DNA of 38,628 nucleotides from Acidobacteriota bacterium (GTDB lineage: Bacteria; Acidobacteriota; Blastocatellia; RBC074), in the NCBI GenBank assembly GCA_018268995.1, contig JAFDVL010000147.1, forward strand, positions 1 to 38,628. The letters are read 5' to 3'. A program made the translations under genes and the position numbers. The notes under the pieces are model-generated. The model was not told the origin of the DNA and searched no databases. It was given only the letters and a program-made list of their open reading frames with translations. Below, piece after piece: positions 30,601-38,628 of this stretch (within the stretch, counting starts at the first letter, position 1; the number at the start of each line of letters is the position of its first letter).

Positions 30601-33295
30601 TGGGAAAATCGGCGGCATCCTGATGGCTGCTGAAAATATCACGCCCCGCAAACAAGCGGAGGAAAAATTGCGCGAGAGTGAGCAACGCCTACAGGCCGTG
30701 GTCGAAAACCTGGCGGAAGGGTTGATCATTATGGACATTGATGGGCAAATCAGCCGATGGAACCGGGCCGCCCTGGAAATGCACGGATTACACGACATCC
30801 ACGAAGCCCTCTTGCGCCTGCCAGAGATGGAAGGATTTTTTGACCTCTTCAATTTGGATGGAACGCAACTGAAATCTGAAGAACGCCCCAATGCCCGCAT
30901 TCGACGCGGCGAGTGTTTACGCAACCATGAAGTTCGTATTCAACGCAGAGGCACAGACTGGCAACGGATTTTCAGCTACAACGGCAATATCATGCTGGGG
31001 CACAGTGGAAAACCGCTCGCCGTTCTGACGATCACGGACATCACGGAGCGCAAGCAAGCCGAAGAGCGATTACGCCAAAGTGAGGCGCACTTCCGCGCGC
31101 TCTTTGAAGCTGGCGGCGTTGGCAGTGTCGAATGCGAAGCAGAATCAGGACGATTTCTGCGAGTGAATCAAAAGATGTGCCAAATCGTCGGCTACTCCGC
31201 AGAAGAATTACAGGAACTGACCTTCACAGAAATTACGCATCCCGAAGATCGCGCCTCGACTCTCGTAAAATATCAACAATTCATCACAAGAGCCGCCCCG
31301 GAATATGAAGTGGAAAAACGTTATATTCGTAAGGACGGAGCCGTCGTGTGGGCAAGCGTGACCTCCACCATCTTATTCGATAAAGAAGATCGCCCCTGGC
31401 ACACGGTCGCAGTGGTTCAAGATGTGACCGAACGCAAACAAGCTGAAGCCGAGTTGCGCGAATCCGAAGAACGCTTCCGCACCTTATTCGAGCAATCGGC
31501 GGTCGGCCAACTTATGATTGATTACGATGACCTTACGGTGGTGGCGTGTAATCAATTAACCGCTCAAATGCTGGGGTATACGCGCGAGGAACTCATCGGG
31601 CTTCCGATTGCTGATATTGAGGCCAGGCACTCCCTGGAAGAAATTCACCAACTTAGCCAGGCGGCAGCAAAAGGCGAGAAGATAGAGAGAGAATCTCTAT
31701 TTCGGACAAAAACCGGCGAACTGAGAAACGTTTGGGTCATCGGCACTAACATTCGCCTGAAAGGCAAACATTATGCACATGCGTCAATTCTGGATATTAC
31801 GGATCGCAAGCGGGCCGAGGAGGAATTAGAGCGAGAAAGGATGCGGCTCGAAAAAATCGCCTTCTCATCCCCAAGCGTTATTTACTCCTTCCGGTTATCG
31901 CCAGAGGGGCAATATTCTTTTCCGTATGTCAGCGCGGCGTTTTTTGACCTCTATGGATTCAGACAGAAAGATGTACAACAGGACGCGAATCTCGCCCTGT
32001 CCAGAATCCACCCGGATGACTTTCAGGGGCTGACGCAATCCAGCCTCGCTTCCGCCCGCGAGATGTCACGTTGGCAATATACGTGGCGGATAAACCATCC
32101 ATACAAAGGTGAAATCTGGGTCGAAGGATACGCAGCTCCCCTGCGCGAAGCTGATGGCGGGATCGTTTGGCACGGGATTCTCAACGATGTTACCCACCAG
32201 AAACACATTGAGCAGGAAAGACGCAATGACGAAGAACGGCTCAAGTTGGCGCTGGCAGCAGCCCGGATGGGCGTTTGGGAATGGGATATTCAGTCCAATG
32301 CCGTTTTCTGGTCGCCTGAATGCTACGAGATGTTGGGAAGCGATGGCTTTGACGAAACAATGGACGGATTTACCAACTTGGTTCATGCAGAAGATCGTGA
32401 GCGGATTATGCATGCCGTCCAGCAAGCCATTACAGAGAAGGTCGTGTTCTCTGCTGAGTTTCGTGTTACACGCACGGATGGCAAACAGCTCTGGTTGCTG
32501 AACCTCGGACGCGCCCAATACAATGCACAAGGCGTCCCCACGCGCATGATCGGCATTGCGCAGGATATTACCGAACGCAAACGGGCTGAAGCCGAGCTGG
32601 AAAAATCGCTGGAACAGGTGCGGTCATTGGCGTTGCACGTACAAAACGTGCGCGAAGAAGAACGCAAACGAATTGCGCGGGAAATTCACGACGAATGGGG
32701 TCAGGCGTTGGCAGGGTTGAAGTTTGATCTGTTCTGGCTGGAAAATCATTTAGTGGCTGACGATCCTGCCGCACTCCGGTTATGCCAGGAAAAAGCGCAT
32801 ACCATGACCGAACTGATTGGCTCTACCATCGAAGTCGGACGCAAAATCGCCACAGAATTAAGACCTCGCATTCTGGACGATCTTGGATTAGTGATTGCCC
32901 TCAGATGGCAGGCGCAGGAGTTTCAGACGCGAACTGGAATTCACTGTAATTTTGTCGCTTTGCCGGAAGACCTGACGGTCAGTGCCGAACAAGCAACCGC
33001 GCTCTTTCGCATCTTTCAGGAAACGCTGACCAATGTGGCCCGCCACGCGCAGGCCACAACCATCAATGCGTATCTAAAAAAACAGGACGATTGTCTGCGG
33101 CTCAAGGTACGCGACAACGGGCGCGGCATTACCGTCCAGGAAATGAGCCGCCCCGGCTCATTAGGGTTAGTTGGAATGCGGGAACGGGTGTTACCCTTTG
33201 GTGGCAAAATTCGGATTCGTGGAAAGGCGGGCAAAGGAACCATCGTTATCGTGTCACTGCCACTTCAAAAAGAAACCAGGGAAGAATCGCTATGA
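27653..33295 (+). CDS. Giant sensor histidine kinase with about twelve PAS domains (HisKA_3 type)
   Basis: About 1880 residues. Two N-terminal membrane spans (near residues 14-34 and 50-66) frame a short outside loop. Twelve PAS/PAC units follow, each closed by a DITERK-like linker whose codons lie near 28212, 28603, 29008, 29447, 29878, 30259, 30638, 31037, 31421, 31793, 32185 and 32563. The transmitter is of NarX/DegS type: HisKA_3 with phospho-acceptor His1679 in REIHDEWGQALAG, then a HATPase domain with FQETLTNVARHAQ (N box), DNGRG, GSLGLVGMRERV and GKGTIVIVSLP. It should autophosphorylate and pass phosphate to the overlapping NarL-type regulator. I prefer the ATG at 27653 (purine-rich AGGAAGAG upstream); an upstream ATG at 27590 would add 21 residues. 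The signals sensed are unknown. Confidence 0.93.
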   Translation: MQNKLVQVSARTSLIYWAIAALWILLSDHVLTAIISDRNTIDSLQTYKGWLFVTVTALLLYALLRRQLRRWEQEAAERRKAEQSLQTSQHQLTAILNSALDAIITVDEQQRIVLFNHAAEATYRCASADALGQSLDRFISTGLPLEAAAGMKIIRGRRANGEEFPLEASISQVEVAGFKFLTVIHRDITERIKADAEREALQEKLAKFAATTPGALHSFRLSPDNVLSMPYASAAIEDIYGLRPEDVAQDATAIFRLIHPEDLRHVNETIQESARTMSLWWDVFRVQHPQKGETWVEGISSPTLEPDGSLLWHGFLMDVTARKKVEQSLEENKQLNHAILNSLTTNIAVLDQKGTIIALNEAWSRFAAASAAETPGIAVGANYFDVFGLAITGPEGQSHANAIEAGLRDILEGRSASFSYEYPYSSPEGICWFLLNAAPLLRKSGGVVVAHNDITERKQIEEEIRQFNATLEQRVMERTKELRASEERMQLVGNHGTDGFWDWNMLTDEEYLSPSFKALFGYEDDEIPNHLTGWQRIIFPEDLERANQAFVEHTTEGKPYDLQVRYRHKNGSTVWVICRGVAIKDDSGKFVRMVGTHVDITAQKEAEEALQKLNDELEQRIAERTKALSESEARFRQLAESLPQMVWTCDAEGRNDYSSPHWVTYTGVVADEKTDEGYLPQIHPDDRDRVLQAWHNAIATGSEFTFEFRIRRHDGVYRWFDTRAVPLRDETGRVVKWFGTNTDIQEQREMREALRASEEHLRLATEAAQIGIWERDLKTNRIIWSARQEQLMGYEAGTFPNTYEAFFALVHPEDQLILTAAQQIARETGVYKTELRFRLPDGRERWGLLRGQMIYNTAGQPERIVGIDMDITERKRDEAALSQSYEQVLTMIEQAPAGIAMLDRNICYLAASLRWKQDFDKEDEVFTGRSHYEVFQDVPDRWKEIHQRALAGETLKNDEDLWIHSDGSRMWLRWVVQPWRDAYGKIGGILMAAENITPRKQAEEKLRESEQRLQAVVENLAEGLIIMDIDGQISRWNRAALEMHGLHDIHEALLRLPEMEGFFDLFNLDGTQLKSEERPNARIRRGECLRNHEVRIQRRGTDWQRIFSYNGNIMLGHSGKPLAVLTITDITERKQAEERLRQSEAHFRALFEAGGVGSVECEAESGRFLRVNQKMCQIVGYSAEELQELTFTEITHPEDRASTLVKYQQFITRAAPEYEVEKRYIRKDGAVVWASVTSTILFDKEDRPWHTVAVVQDVTERKQAEAELRESEERFRTLFEQSAVGQLMIDYDDLTVVACNQLTAQMLGYTREELIGLPIADIEARHSLEEIHQLSQAAAKGEKIERESLFRTKTGELRNVWVIGTNIRLKGKHYAHASILDITDRKRAEEELERERMRLEKIAFSSPSVIYSFRLSPEGQYSFPYVSAAFFDLYGFRQKDVQQDANLALSRIHPDDFQGLTQSSLASAREMSRWQYTWRINHPYKGEIWVEGYAAPLREADGGIVWHGILNDVTHQKHIEQERRNDEERLKLALAAARMGVWEWDIQSNAVFWSPECYEMLGSDGFDETMDGFTNLVHAEDRERIMHAVQQAITEKVVFSAEFRVTRTDGKQLWLLNLGRAQYNAQGVPTRMIGIAQDITERKRAEAELEKSLEQVRSLALHVQNVREEERKRIAREIHDEWGQALAGLKFDLFWLENHLVADDPAALRLCQEKAHTMTELIGSTIEVGRKIATELRPRILDDLGLVIALRWQAQEFQTRTGIHCNFVALPEDLTVSAEQATALFRIFQETLTNVARHAQATTINAYLKKQDDCLRLKVRDNGRGITVQEMSRPGSLGLVGMRERVLPFGGKIRIRGKAGKGTIVIVSLPLQKETREESL

Positions 33296-33924
33296 CTCAA
33301 GTGCTAATTGTTGACGATCATGCCATCGTGCGACGCGGATTGAAGCAAATCCTGCAAGACGTCCCGGATATTACGAACATTGGCGAAGCGAAAGATGGCA
33401 AAGAAGTCATGGAACAGGTGCGCGCCGTCGCCTGGGATTTGGTGATGCTGGACCTCACACTGCCGGATAAAAACGGCATTGAAGTGCTTAAGGAAATAAA
33501 GCGCGAATTTCCGAAAACGCCTGTGTTGGTGTTGAGCATGTTGCCCGAAGATCAATACGGGCTGAGCGTTTTGAAAGCAGGGGCTTCCGGCTATCTGGCC
33601 AAAGAAAGCGCGCCAGAGGAATTAGTGGCGGCCATTCGTAAGGTCTTGCGCGGCGGAAAATATATCAGCCTCAGTCTGGCGGAGCATTTGGCCTTTGATC
33701 TGGGGCCAGGCGTTGAGAAACCTTTGCACGAAACGCTGTCAGAACGCGAGTTTCAGGTAATGTGTATGCTGGCATCAGGTAAAACCAATAGCCAGGTGGC
33801 CGACCAGCTGGCCATTAGTGTCAAAACAGTTAGCACCTATCGCGCCCGCATCCTCGAAAAAATGAAAATGCGAACCAATGCGGAGCTAACGAATTATGCG
33901 ATTCGTCATAAGCTGGTGCAGTAA
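33292..33924 (+). CDS. NarL/FixJ-family response regulator
   Basis: A 210-residue two-component regulator. The receiver domain (1-120) has acidic residues Asp8 and Asp9, phospho-acceptor Asp54 (VMLDLTLPD), Ser82 in VLVLSMLP and Lys104 in YLAKESAP. The LuxR-type helix-turn-helix (about 145-205) shows LSEREFQVMCMLASGKTNSQ and ISVKTVSTYRARILEKMKM. Its ATG overlaps the kinase stop as ATGA, so the two are translationally coupled and almost certainly a cognate pair. It probably binds DNA as a dimer after phosphorylation; its target promoters are not identifiable here. Confidence 0.95.
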   Translation: MTQVLIVDDHAIVRRGLKQILQDVPDITNIGEAKDGKEVMEQVRAVAWDLVMLDLTLPDKNGIEVLKEIKREFPKTPVLVLSMLPEDQYGLSVLKAGASGYLAKESAPEELVAAIRKVLRGGKYISLSLAEHLAFDLGPGVEKPLHETLSEREFQVMCMLASGKTNSQVADQLAISVKTVSTYRARILEKMKMRTNAELTNYAIRHKLVQ

Positions 33925-34628
33925 CAAGGATGCCTGACAAAGTCCTTTTGGCTCTTGGCACTGGCTGTCAGAGTCTTAGCTATCCGCCTGATTTTTCGTA
34001 GGACAAATGCTGACAATCCCTTACTCCTTTTCCTGACACTAAAATCCGATTTTGGCTGATATTTCCCGACACACAGATCGCGTAAAGTAAGCCCTGGTTG
34101 GAAAGAGGCTGGATAACCTGGTGGGAAGCCTCAAAAACGCCCCGGCCTATCGGGCTGAAAAATAACTTGAGGTGCTTATGCGTTGCTGGTGGAAAGAAAT
34201 GGAATCAATGCAGTGTCTGACAAATTGTTTCGGCGCTGGTTCCATTACCAGAAGGTTAAATCAGGAAACCAGTGGGTATCACTTCAATGAATATGGAAAC
34301 GTGGGCAAGTCAGCAGAGCACCAAATCTTGGATCATAAATTTGCAACGTGCTTTGGGGCGTGTGGAGTCGGGTGTGGACATCATCAAATGATAAATAAAA
34401 TGCACTTCACCATCACAAAAGCTGCGCTCTACGCATAGGGCAACGGCTCCTTGCTGTTGTTTCATGTGGATCGTTGCGAACGAATTTTGCTCAGCCTCGC
34501 ATAACAACCACAACTATTTTCGGCCCTTCAGTAAAAAGGTCTTTTTCTGCTCATAAAGCTACACGATGACGTAAGGGAAGAGGAAGATTAGCGTGTATGC
34601 GTAAACATCAGGGGAAAGTCAAAAGTGT
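33925..34628. other. 700-base sparse region between two regulatory loci
   Basis: It contains one small open frame of doubtful value (34178-34438) and some inverted repeats: GAGGCT/AGCCTC near 34106-34134, and CCCG/CGGG with a six-base loop near 34141-34154. Read on the minus strand the latter is followed by a GCGTTTTTG run like a weak terminator. I checked the 34080-34165 stretch by eye against c-di-GMP riboswitch landmarks and did not find the conserved core. No promoter is convincing. Confidence 0.4.
34178..34438 (+). CDS. Possible small cysteine-rich protein, doubtful
   Basis: An open frame of 86 codons starting ATG after TTGAGG five bases upstream, a fair ribosome binding site. The product, beginning MRCWWKEMESMQCLTNCFGA, holds six cysteines, including a FATCFGACGVGCGHH cluster that could bind metal, but no family is recognised. 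It has no signal peptide or membrane span. The composition is not clearly gene-like compared with its neighbours, and it stands alone in a region otherwise without genes. A chance frame is as likely as a gene. Confidence 0.25.
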   Translation: MRCWWKEMESMQCLTNCFGAGSITRRLNQETSGYHFNEYGNVGKSAEHQILDHKFATCFGACGVGCGHHQMINKMHFTITKAALYA

Positions 34629-35825
34629 ATGCTGACAATTTTATTCGTTGATGATGAGCCAAATATCCTGAGTGGCTTGCAACGAATGCTGCGCCCAATG
34701 CGCCATGAATGGGATCTGGTGTTTGCCCAAAGCGGGGCAGAGGCGCTAGCGATTCTGGCGGAAAAGCAGGTAGATGTCATCATTTCGGATATGCAGATGC
34801 CGGGCATGGATGGGGCGGAATTATTGCGACGGGTCAGCAAATTATATCCCCATATCGTTCGGATTATTTTTTCTGGTTATTCGGATAAAGCAGCCGTCCT
34901 GCGTGCCATCAGCGTTGCACATCAATATCTGACCAAACCCTGCGACATTGAATTACTGATCGTGACCGTCAGCCAGGCCTGCGCATTACGTTACCTGCTG
35001 ACTGACCGCAAGCTGCGACGCCTGGTTGCACAATTACAACTCATCCCGAGCATGCCTGATCTGTATGCGCAAATGATTAAGGAAATGCAGGCACCAGAAC
35101 CTTCCATCAAAAAAATCAGTGAGATCATGCAACAGGACATCGGGATGACAGTGAAGGTTTTGCAAATCACCAACTCCGCATTCTTTGGATTGCGACGAAA
35201 TATCACAGATGTCAGCGAAGCCGCCTCTTTACTAGGATTGGATATTCTCACTTCACTGGTGCTGAGTGTCGGCATTTTCTCGCAATTGCAGGGCGAAAAG
35301 CAGTTGGATGTCGTTGATCCGTTATGGGAACACAGTCTGGCAATAGGCAATCGCGCGAAAGCAATTGCCTCAAGCGCAACTCCGCATCTGGCGGTGGACG
35401 CGTTTACCGCAGGATTACTTCACGATATTGGAAGGCTGGTGATTGCGGTGAAACTGCCCAACGAATATGAAGCCATTCAGGCACGAGTAAAAACAGGGCA
35501 AAGCACGCAGGCCGAAGCAGAAGAGGAAATACTGGGCGCTCGGTCATCCGCAATCGGAGCGTATTTGTTGGAATTATGGGGATTGCCAGGCTCAATCATT
35601 GAAGCGGTGGCGTTTTTGCACAATCCCGGCGCTTTTGAATCCATGACTTTCTCTCCGCTGACTGCCGTTTATCTGGCAAACGCGCTGGCGCAGTTTTCCG
35701 AAGAGGAAATCCTCGCACATCCTGAGCACTATCTGGATACTGCGTATTTGCAAAAGGTCGGAGGAGTGGAAAAGCTTCCTCTGTGGATCAGAAAAAGTGT
35801 GCTGGAAACTGATTCGACGGTGTAG
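34629..35825 (+). CDS. Receiver-HDOD signalling protein
   Basis: A 398-residue protein. The receiver domain (1-120) carries Asp8/Asp9, phospho-acceptor Asp54 in ISDMQMPGMDG, and Lys103 in YLTKPC. The HDOD domain (about 130-330) opens with LIPSMPDLYAQMIKEM, has VLQITNSAFFGL and EAASLLGLDILTSLVLSV, and retains a GLLHDIGRL motif with His265 and Asp266. Receiver-HDOD proteins are signalling relays tied to c-di-GMP, chemotaxis or stress networks; HDOD domains are usually regulatory and not proven phosphohydrolases. No ribosome site of normal spacing precedes the ATG. The nearby kinase beginning at 36043 is a plausible phosphodonor, by position only. Confidence 0.92.
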   Translation: MLTILFVDDEPNILSGLQRMLRPMRHEWDLVFAQSGAEALAILAEKQVDVIISDMQMPGMDGAELLRRVSKLYPHIVRIIFSGYSDKAAVLRAISVAHQYLTKPCDIELLIVTVSQACALRYLLTDRKLRRLVAQLQLIPSMPDLYAQMIKEMQAPEPSIKKISEIMQQDIGMTVKVLQITNSAFFGLRRNITDVSEAASLLGLDILTSLVLSVGIFSQLQGEKQLDVVDPLWEHSLAIGNRAKAIASSATPHLAVDAFTAGLLHDIGRLVIAVKLPNEYEAIQARVKTGQSTQAEAEEEILGARSSAIGAYLLELWGLPGSIIEAVAFLHNPGAFESMTFSPLTAVYLANALAQFSEEEILAHPEHYLDTAYLQKVGGVEKLPLWIRKSVLETDSTV

Positions 35826-36042
35826 CCTGAGCTGTACTGTCGTTGTCGCGTTCATTATTAATTCGCTAAAGTAAATTCCAGATTTGCCGAAAAGACATTA
35901 TGACGGTGCATTGAGAGACCTCAATCCTCCGACCTTTGCCTGTGCTCCCAGTCAAGCTATTAGCGTTCACTACATCGCCCCCTACTCTCATTGAATGGAC
36001 AAGAATACATTCAATCGCATTGTTCGAGAACTGCTAATAACT

Positions 36043-38628
36043 ATGACTTTGCCTAACCTCCACGACCAGACAAAAAACACGCGCGCACACGAATTATTTC
36101 ATCAGCATCAACTCTCTATTTACCAGCAAATAGATCACGTCTTCGCCATTCTCATGCCGCTGCAATGGCTGGCCGGCATTGCGGCGGCTTATTTCGTCTC
36201 GCCGCTGACCTGGCGTGGAGTCGAAAGTCGTGTCCATATCCACTTGTGGGCGGCCATCTTTCTGGGCGGGACCATTACGCTGTTGCCCATGATTCTGGTG
36301 TTGAGGCGACCGGGGACGCGGCTGACACGCAACATCGTCGCCATCAGCCAGATGCTCATGGCCGGGCTGCTCATTCATCTGTCGGGCGGGCGCATCGAAA
36401 CGCACTTTCACATTTTTGGGTCGTTGGCCTTTCTCGCTTTTTATCGTGACTGGCGGGTCCTTATTCCGGCGACCCTGGTAACAGCAGGAGATCATTTGGT
36501 GCGAGGTTGGTTTTACCCGATGTCGGTTTACGGCGTGCTGACCGGGGGCGAGTGGCGCTGGATCGAACATGCGTGCTGGGTCATTTTCATAGATATTTTC
36601 CTGATCGTGTCCTGCCGCCGCAGCGCGAAAGAAATGTGGGATATTGCCCAACGGACAGCAGAGTTAAATGCCAGTGAAGAGCGGTACCGCGCGGTGGTCG
36701 AGCAAACGAAAGATGGCATTGTTGTAATTGAGATTGAGACTTTGCGGGTGATTGAATGCAACGCGGCGTTTGGCAGGCTCTTGGGTTATGACAGCATCGA
36801 AAAGGTAAAAACCTTAACCGTGCCGGACTTCTGCCTGAGTAGCCAGCAGGAGATCGCAGAGATGAAAGAACTGCTGCGCCCGCAACAAAGCTCCGTCAGC
36901 GCCGAGAAAATATTCCGTCACCGCAATGGAACACTGATTCCCGTAGCTATCAGCGTCACGGCCATCTCTTACAACGGGAAGCAAGTCTATGGCCTCTCAG
37001 TCCGAGACATCACGGAACGCAAACAAGCCGAGGCCGAATTGCAACGGTTGGCCTTGATTGCCGAAAAAATCCCGAACCTTATCATGGTTTCTGATCCGCA
37101 AGGCAATGTTACCTGGGTTAACGAAAGCTTCACGCGCGTGACCGGCTACGAGCTGCACGAAATCGTCGGTCAAAAACCAAGTCAATTTTTACAGGGCGAA
37201 AAAACTGATCCGGCCACGATCGCTGCCCTACGCGCGGCGATAGCTGAGGCACGCCCGCTGGAAGGGGAAATCTGCAATTACACCAAAGACGGCGAGAGTT
37301 ATTGGTTCTCGTTTGCGAACTATCCCTTCTACGACCAACGGGGCAAATTGCAAGGTTTCATCTCGATTAAGTCCGACATCACCAACCGCAAACAAGCGGA
37401 AGCCGAATTACAGCGCCTCGCGCTCGTCGTGCAAAAGACGCTCAATGCGGTAGTGCTGACCGATGCCAGCGGATGTATTGAATGGGTCAATGAGGGATTC
37501 ACGCGTCTGACGGGTTACGCCCTGCGCGAAGTCCTGGGCCAAAAACCCGGTCGCGTGTTGCAAGGCGAAAAGACTGACCCCCAGACAGTGGCCGCGATCC
37601 GTCAAGCCCTGGCCGCGCACCAACCGTTTGAGGGGGAAGTCTACAACTATAAAAAAGATGGCACGGGCTACTGGCTGTCGCTTTCGATCTCGCCCATTGT
37701 GGATGAACAGGGCGCGTTGCAAGGCTTCATTTCTATTGAGATGGACATCAGCGAGCGCAAGGCGATGGAAGAGGAATTGCGCCGCGCATACGATGAAATG
37801 GAGCTACGGGTCATCACACGGACATTGGAATATGGGTACGCCAACGAGGCCCTGCAAGTAGAAATCAACGAACGGAAACGCGCGGAACGGGACTTAAGCG
37901 AAGCGCAAGGGTTTCTCGACAAGGTCCTCAATAGCTTGCCCAGCCCCATTTTTGTCAAAGATGAAAATGGGATATTCCGCCTGGTCAACTCGGCTTTTAC
38001 GGAAATGTACGGTAAACCGGCGGAGGAATTGATCGGCAAAGGCGACAGCGATTTTCATTCCCCGGAAGAAGCCCAAAAGTTCATCGAGGATGACCGACAA
38101 GTAATGGAAAGCCAGGAGGAAAAATTCATCCTGGAGGAACAACACACGGATTACCAGGGCAACGTCCGTTGGCTGCAAGTGGTAAAACGCCCGATGGTGA
38201 TTGGAGAAAATCTGCCGCGCTATCTGCTCGGCATTTGTACGGACATGACCGAACGCAGGGGCTTGGAAAACCAATTGCGTCACGCGCAGAAAATGGAATC
38301 CATCGGTCAACTCGCTGCTGGCATTGCCCACGAAATCAACACCCCCACACAGTATGTCGGCGATAACACTCGCTTCGTGCGCGATTCTTTCACTGACTTG
38401 GCTACAGTGCTGGAAAAATTCGGCGAGGTGCTGACCGCCACCCGTGCGGGCAATCCGCCGCCAGAATTGCTGGCAGAAGTGGAACAGGAAATCGAAGCCG
38501 CTGATGTGGAATATCTGTTGGAGGAGATTCCCAACGCGCTTCAGCAATCGCTCGACGGCGTGACGCGCATCGCCCAAATCGTGCAGGCCATGAAAGATTT
38601 TGCACACCCCGGATCAACCGAGAAAAAA
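36043..38628 (+). CDS. Membrane PAS histidine kinase, C-terminus beyond window
   Basis: An open frame of 862 codons runs to the window edge. The N-terminal membrane region (about 30-205) has roughly six spans and a conserved histidine-bearing block, GGRIETHFHIFGSLAFLAFY, with His121, His123 and later His151, seen in many sensor kinases of unknown ligand. Four PAS units follow (about 210-330, 335-455, 460-580, 625-730); the second and third are near-duplicates sharing FTRxTGY and LQGEKTDP blocks. A HisKA domain begins with MESIGQLAAGIAHEINTPTQ, placing the phospho-acceptor at His763. The ATPase domain must lie outside. An in-frame ATG at 35995, right after a stop, would add 16 residues; neither start has a clear ribosome site. 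Confidence 0.9.
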   Translation, partial: MTLPNLHDQTKNTRAHELFHQHQLSIYQQIDHVFAILMPLQWLAGIAAAYFVSPLTWRGVESRVHIHLWAAIFLGGTITLLPMILVLRRPGTRLTRNIVAISQMLMAGLLIHLSGGRIETHFHIFGSLAFLAFYRDWRVLIPATLVTAGDHLVRGWFYPMSVYGVLTGGEWRWIEHACWVIFIDIFLIVSCRRSAKEMWDIAQRTAELNASEERYRAVVEQTKDGIVVIEIETLRVIECNAAFGRLLGYDSIEKVKTLTVPDFCLSSQQEIAEMKELLRPQQSSVSAEKIFRHRNGTLIPVAISVTAISYNGKQVYGLSVRDITERKQAEAELQRLALIAEKIPNLIMVSDPQGNVTWVNESFTRVTGYELHEIVGQKPSQFLQGEKTDPATIAALRAAIAEARPLEGEICNYTKDGESYWFSFANYPFYDQRGKLQGFISIKSDITNRKQAEAELQRLALVVQKTLNAVVLTDASGCIEWVNEGFTRLTGYALREVLGQKPGRVLQGEKTDPQTVAAIRQALAAHQPFEGEVYNYKKDGTGYWLSLSISPIVDEQGALQGFISIEMDISERKAMEEELRRAYDEMELRVITRTLEYGYANEALQVEINERKRAERDLSEAQGFLDKVLNSLPSPIFVKDENGIFRLVNSAFTEMYGKPAEELIGKGDSDFHSPEEAQKFIEDDRQVMESQEEKFILEEQHTDYQGNVRWLQVVKRPMVIGENLPRYLLGICTDMTERRGLENQLRHAQKMESIGQLAAGIAHEINTPTQYVGDNTRFVRDSFTDLATVLEKFGEVLTATRAGNPPPELLAEVEQEIEAADVEYLLEEIPNALQQSLDGVTRIAQIVQAMKDFAHPGSTEKK

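Noticed and set aside
34080..34165. c-di-GMP riboswitch upstream of the small frame and HDOD gene
   Set aside because: The conserved core and tetraloop receptor of the GEMM class could not be found; only short stems are present.

Overview
The window looks like a piece of an Acidobacteriota chromosome, probably Blastocatellia-like. This placement rests on gene families and layout, not on a marker gene: a tgt-yajC-secD-secF block, an ExbB/ExbD/ExbD/TonB set with a proline-rich TonB, an ECF sigma factor of the TIGR02999 type next to a Ser/Thr kinase, a VIT/von Willebrand A protein, and very large multi-PAS sensor kinases. Base composition looks near 50% GC by eye. No tRNA, rRNA, CRISPR array, prophage or transposase gene was seen. 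Both ends cut genes: a RidA-type protein on the left and a PAS histidine kinase on the right.

Region 1 (1-16294, all minus strand, so read right to left) is a housekeeping block. From upstream to downstream it carries a redoxin-fold protein without cysteines, the GTPase der, a YdbS/YdbT-like pair of PH-domain membrane proteins, a small exported protein, tgt, yajC, secD and secF. Then come a 655-base gene-free gap rich in inverted repeats, the Ton motor genes (tonB, exbB, exbD, exbD), a TPR protein with a possible lipobox, the bifunctional (p)ppGpp synthetase/hydrolase rel, and ridA. Ribosome production, protein export, envelope energy transduction and stringent response are therefore clustered.

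Region 2 (16295-23242) is a looser mosaic of single genes: a VIT/vWA protein, a SAM methyltransferase, an unrecognised single-span membrane protein, GmhB translationally coupled to a Uma2-type protein, and a secreted protein resembling the DUF6454 family. These are separated by several unrelated palindromic repeats. One repeat supplies the C-terminal codons of the DUF6454-like protein.

Region 3 (23243-38628) is regulatory. An ECF sigma factor and a polytopic membrane Ser/Thr kinase lie in series on the minus strand, with a REP-like palindrome between them. On the plus strand follow a roughly 1880-residue histidine kinase with about twelve PAS domains, overlapping its NarL-type response regulator by four bases; a 700-base nearly gene-free stretch; a receiver-HDOD protein; and the start of a second membrane-bound PAS histidine kinase.

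The most notable structure outside the genes is the set of palindromic repeats of at least four families (near 16456, 19212, 19987, and three related copies at 23071, 26182 and 27134). Several of them abut stop codons. The gap at 6530-7184 may hold a structured RNA or a decayed element. No complete novel system could be demonstrated; the best lead is the anti-sigma-less ECF/kinase pair.
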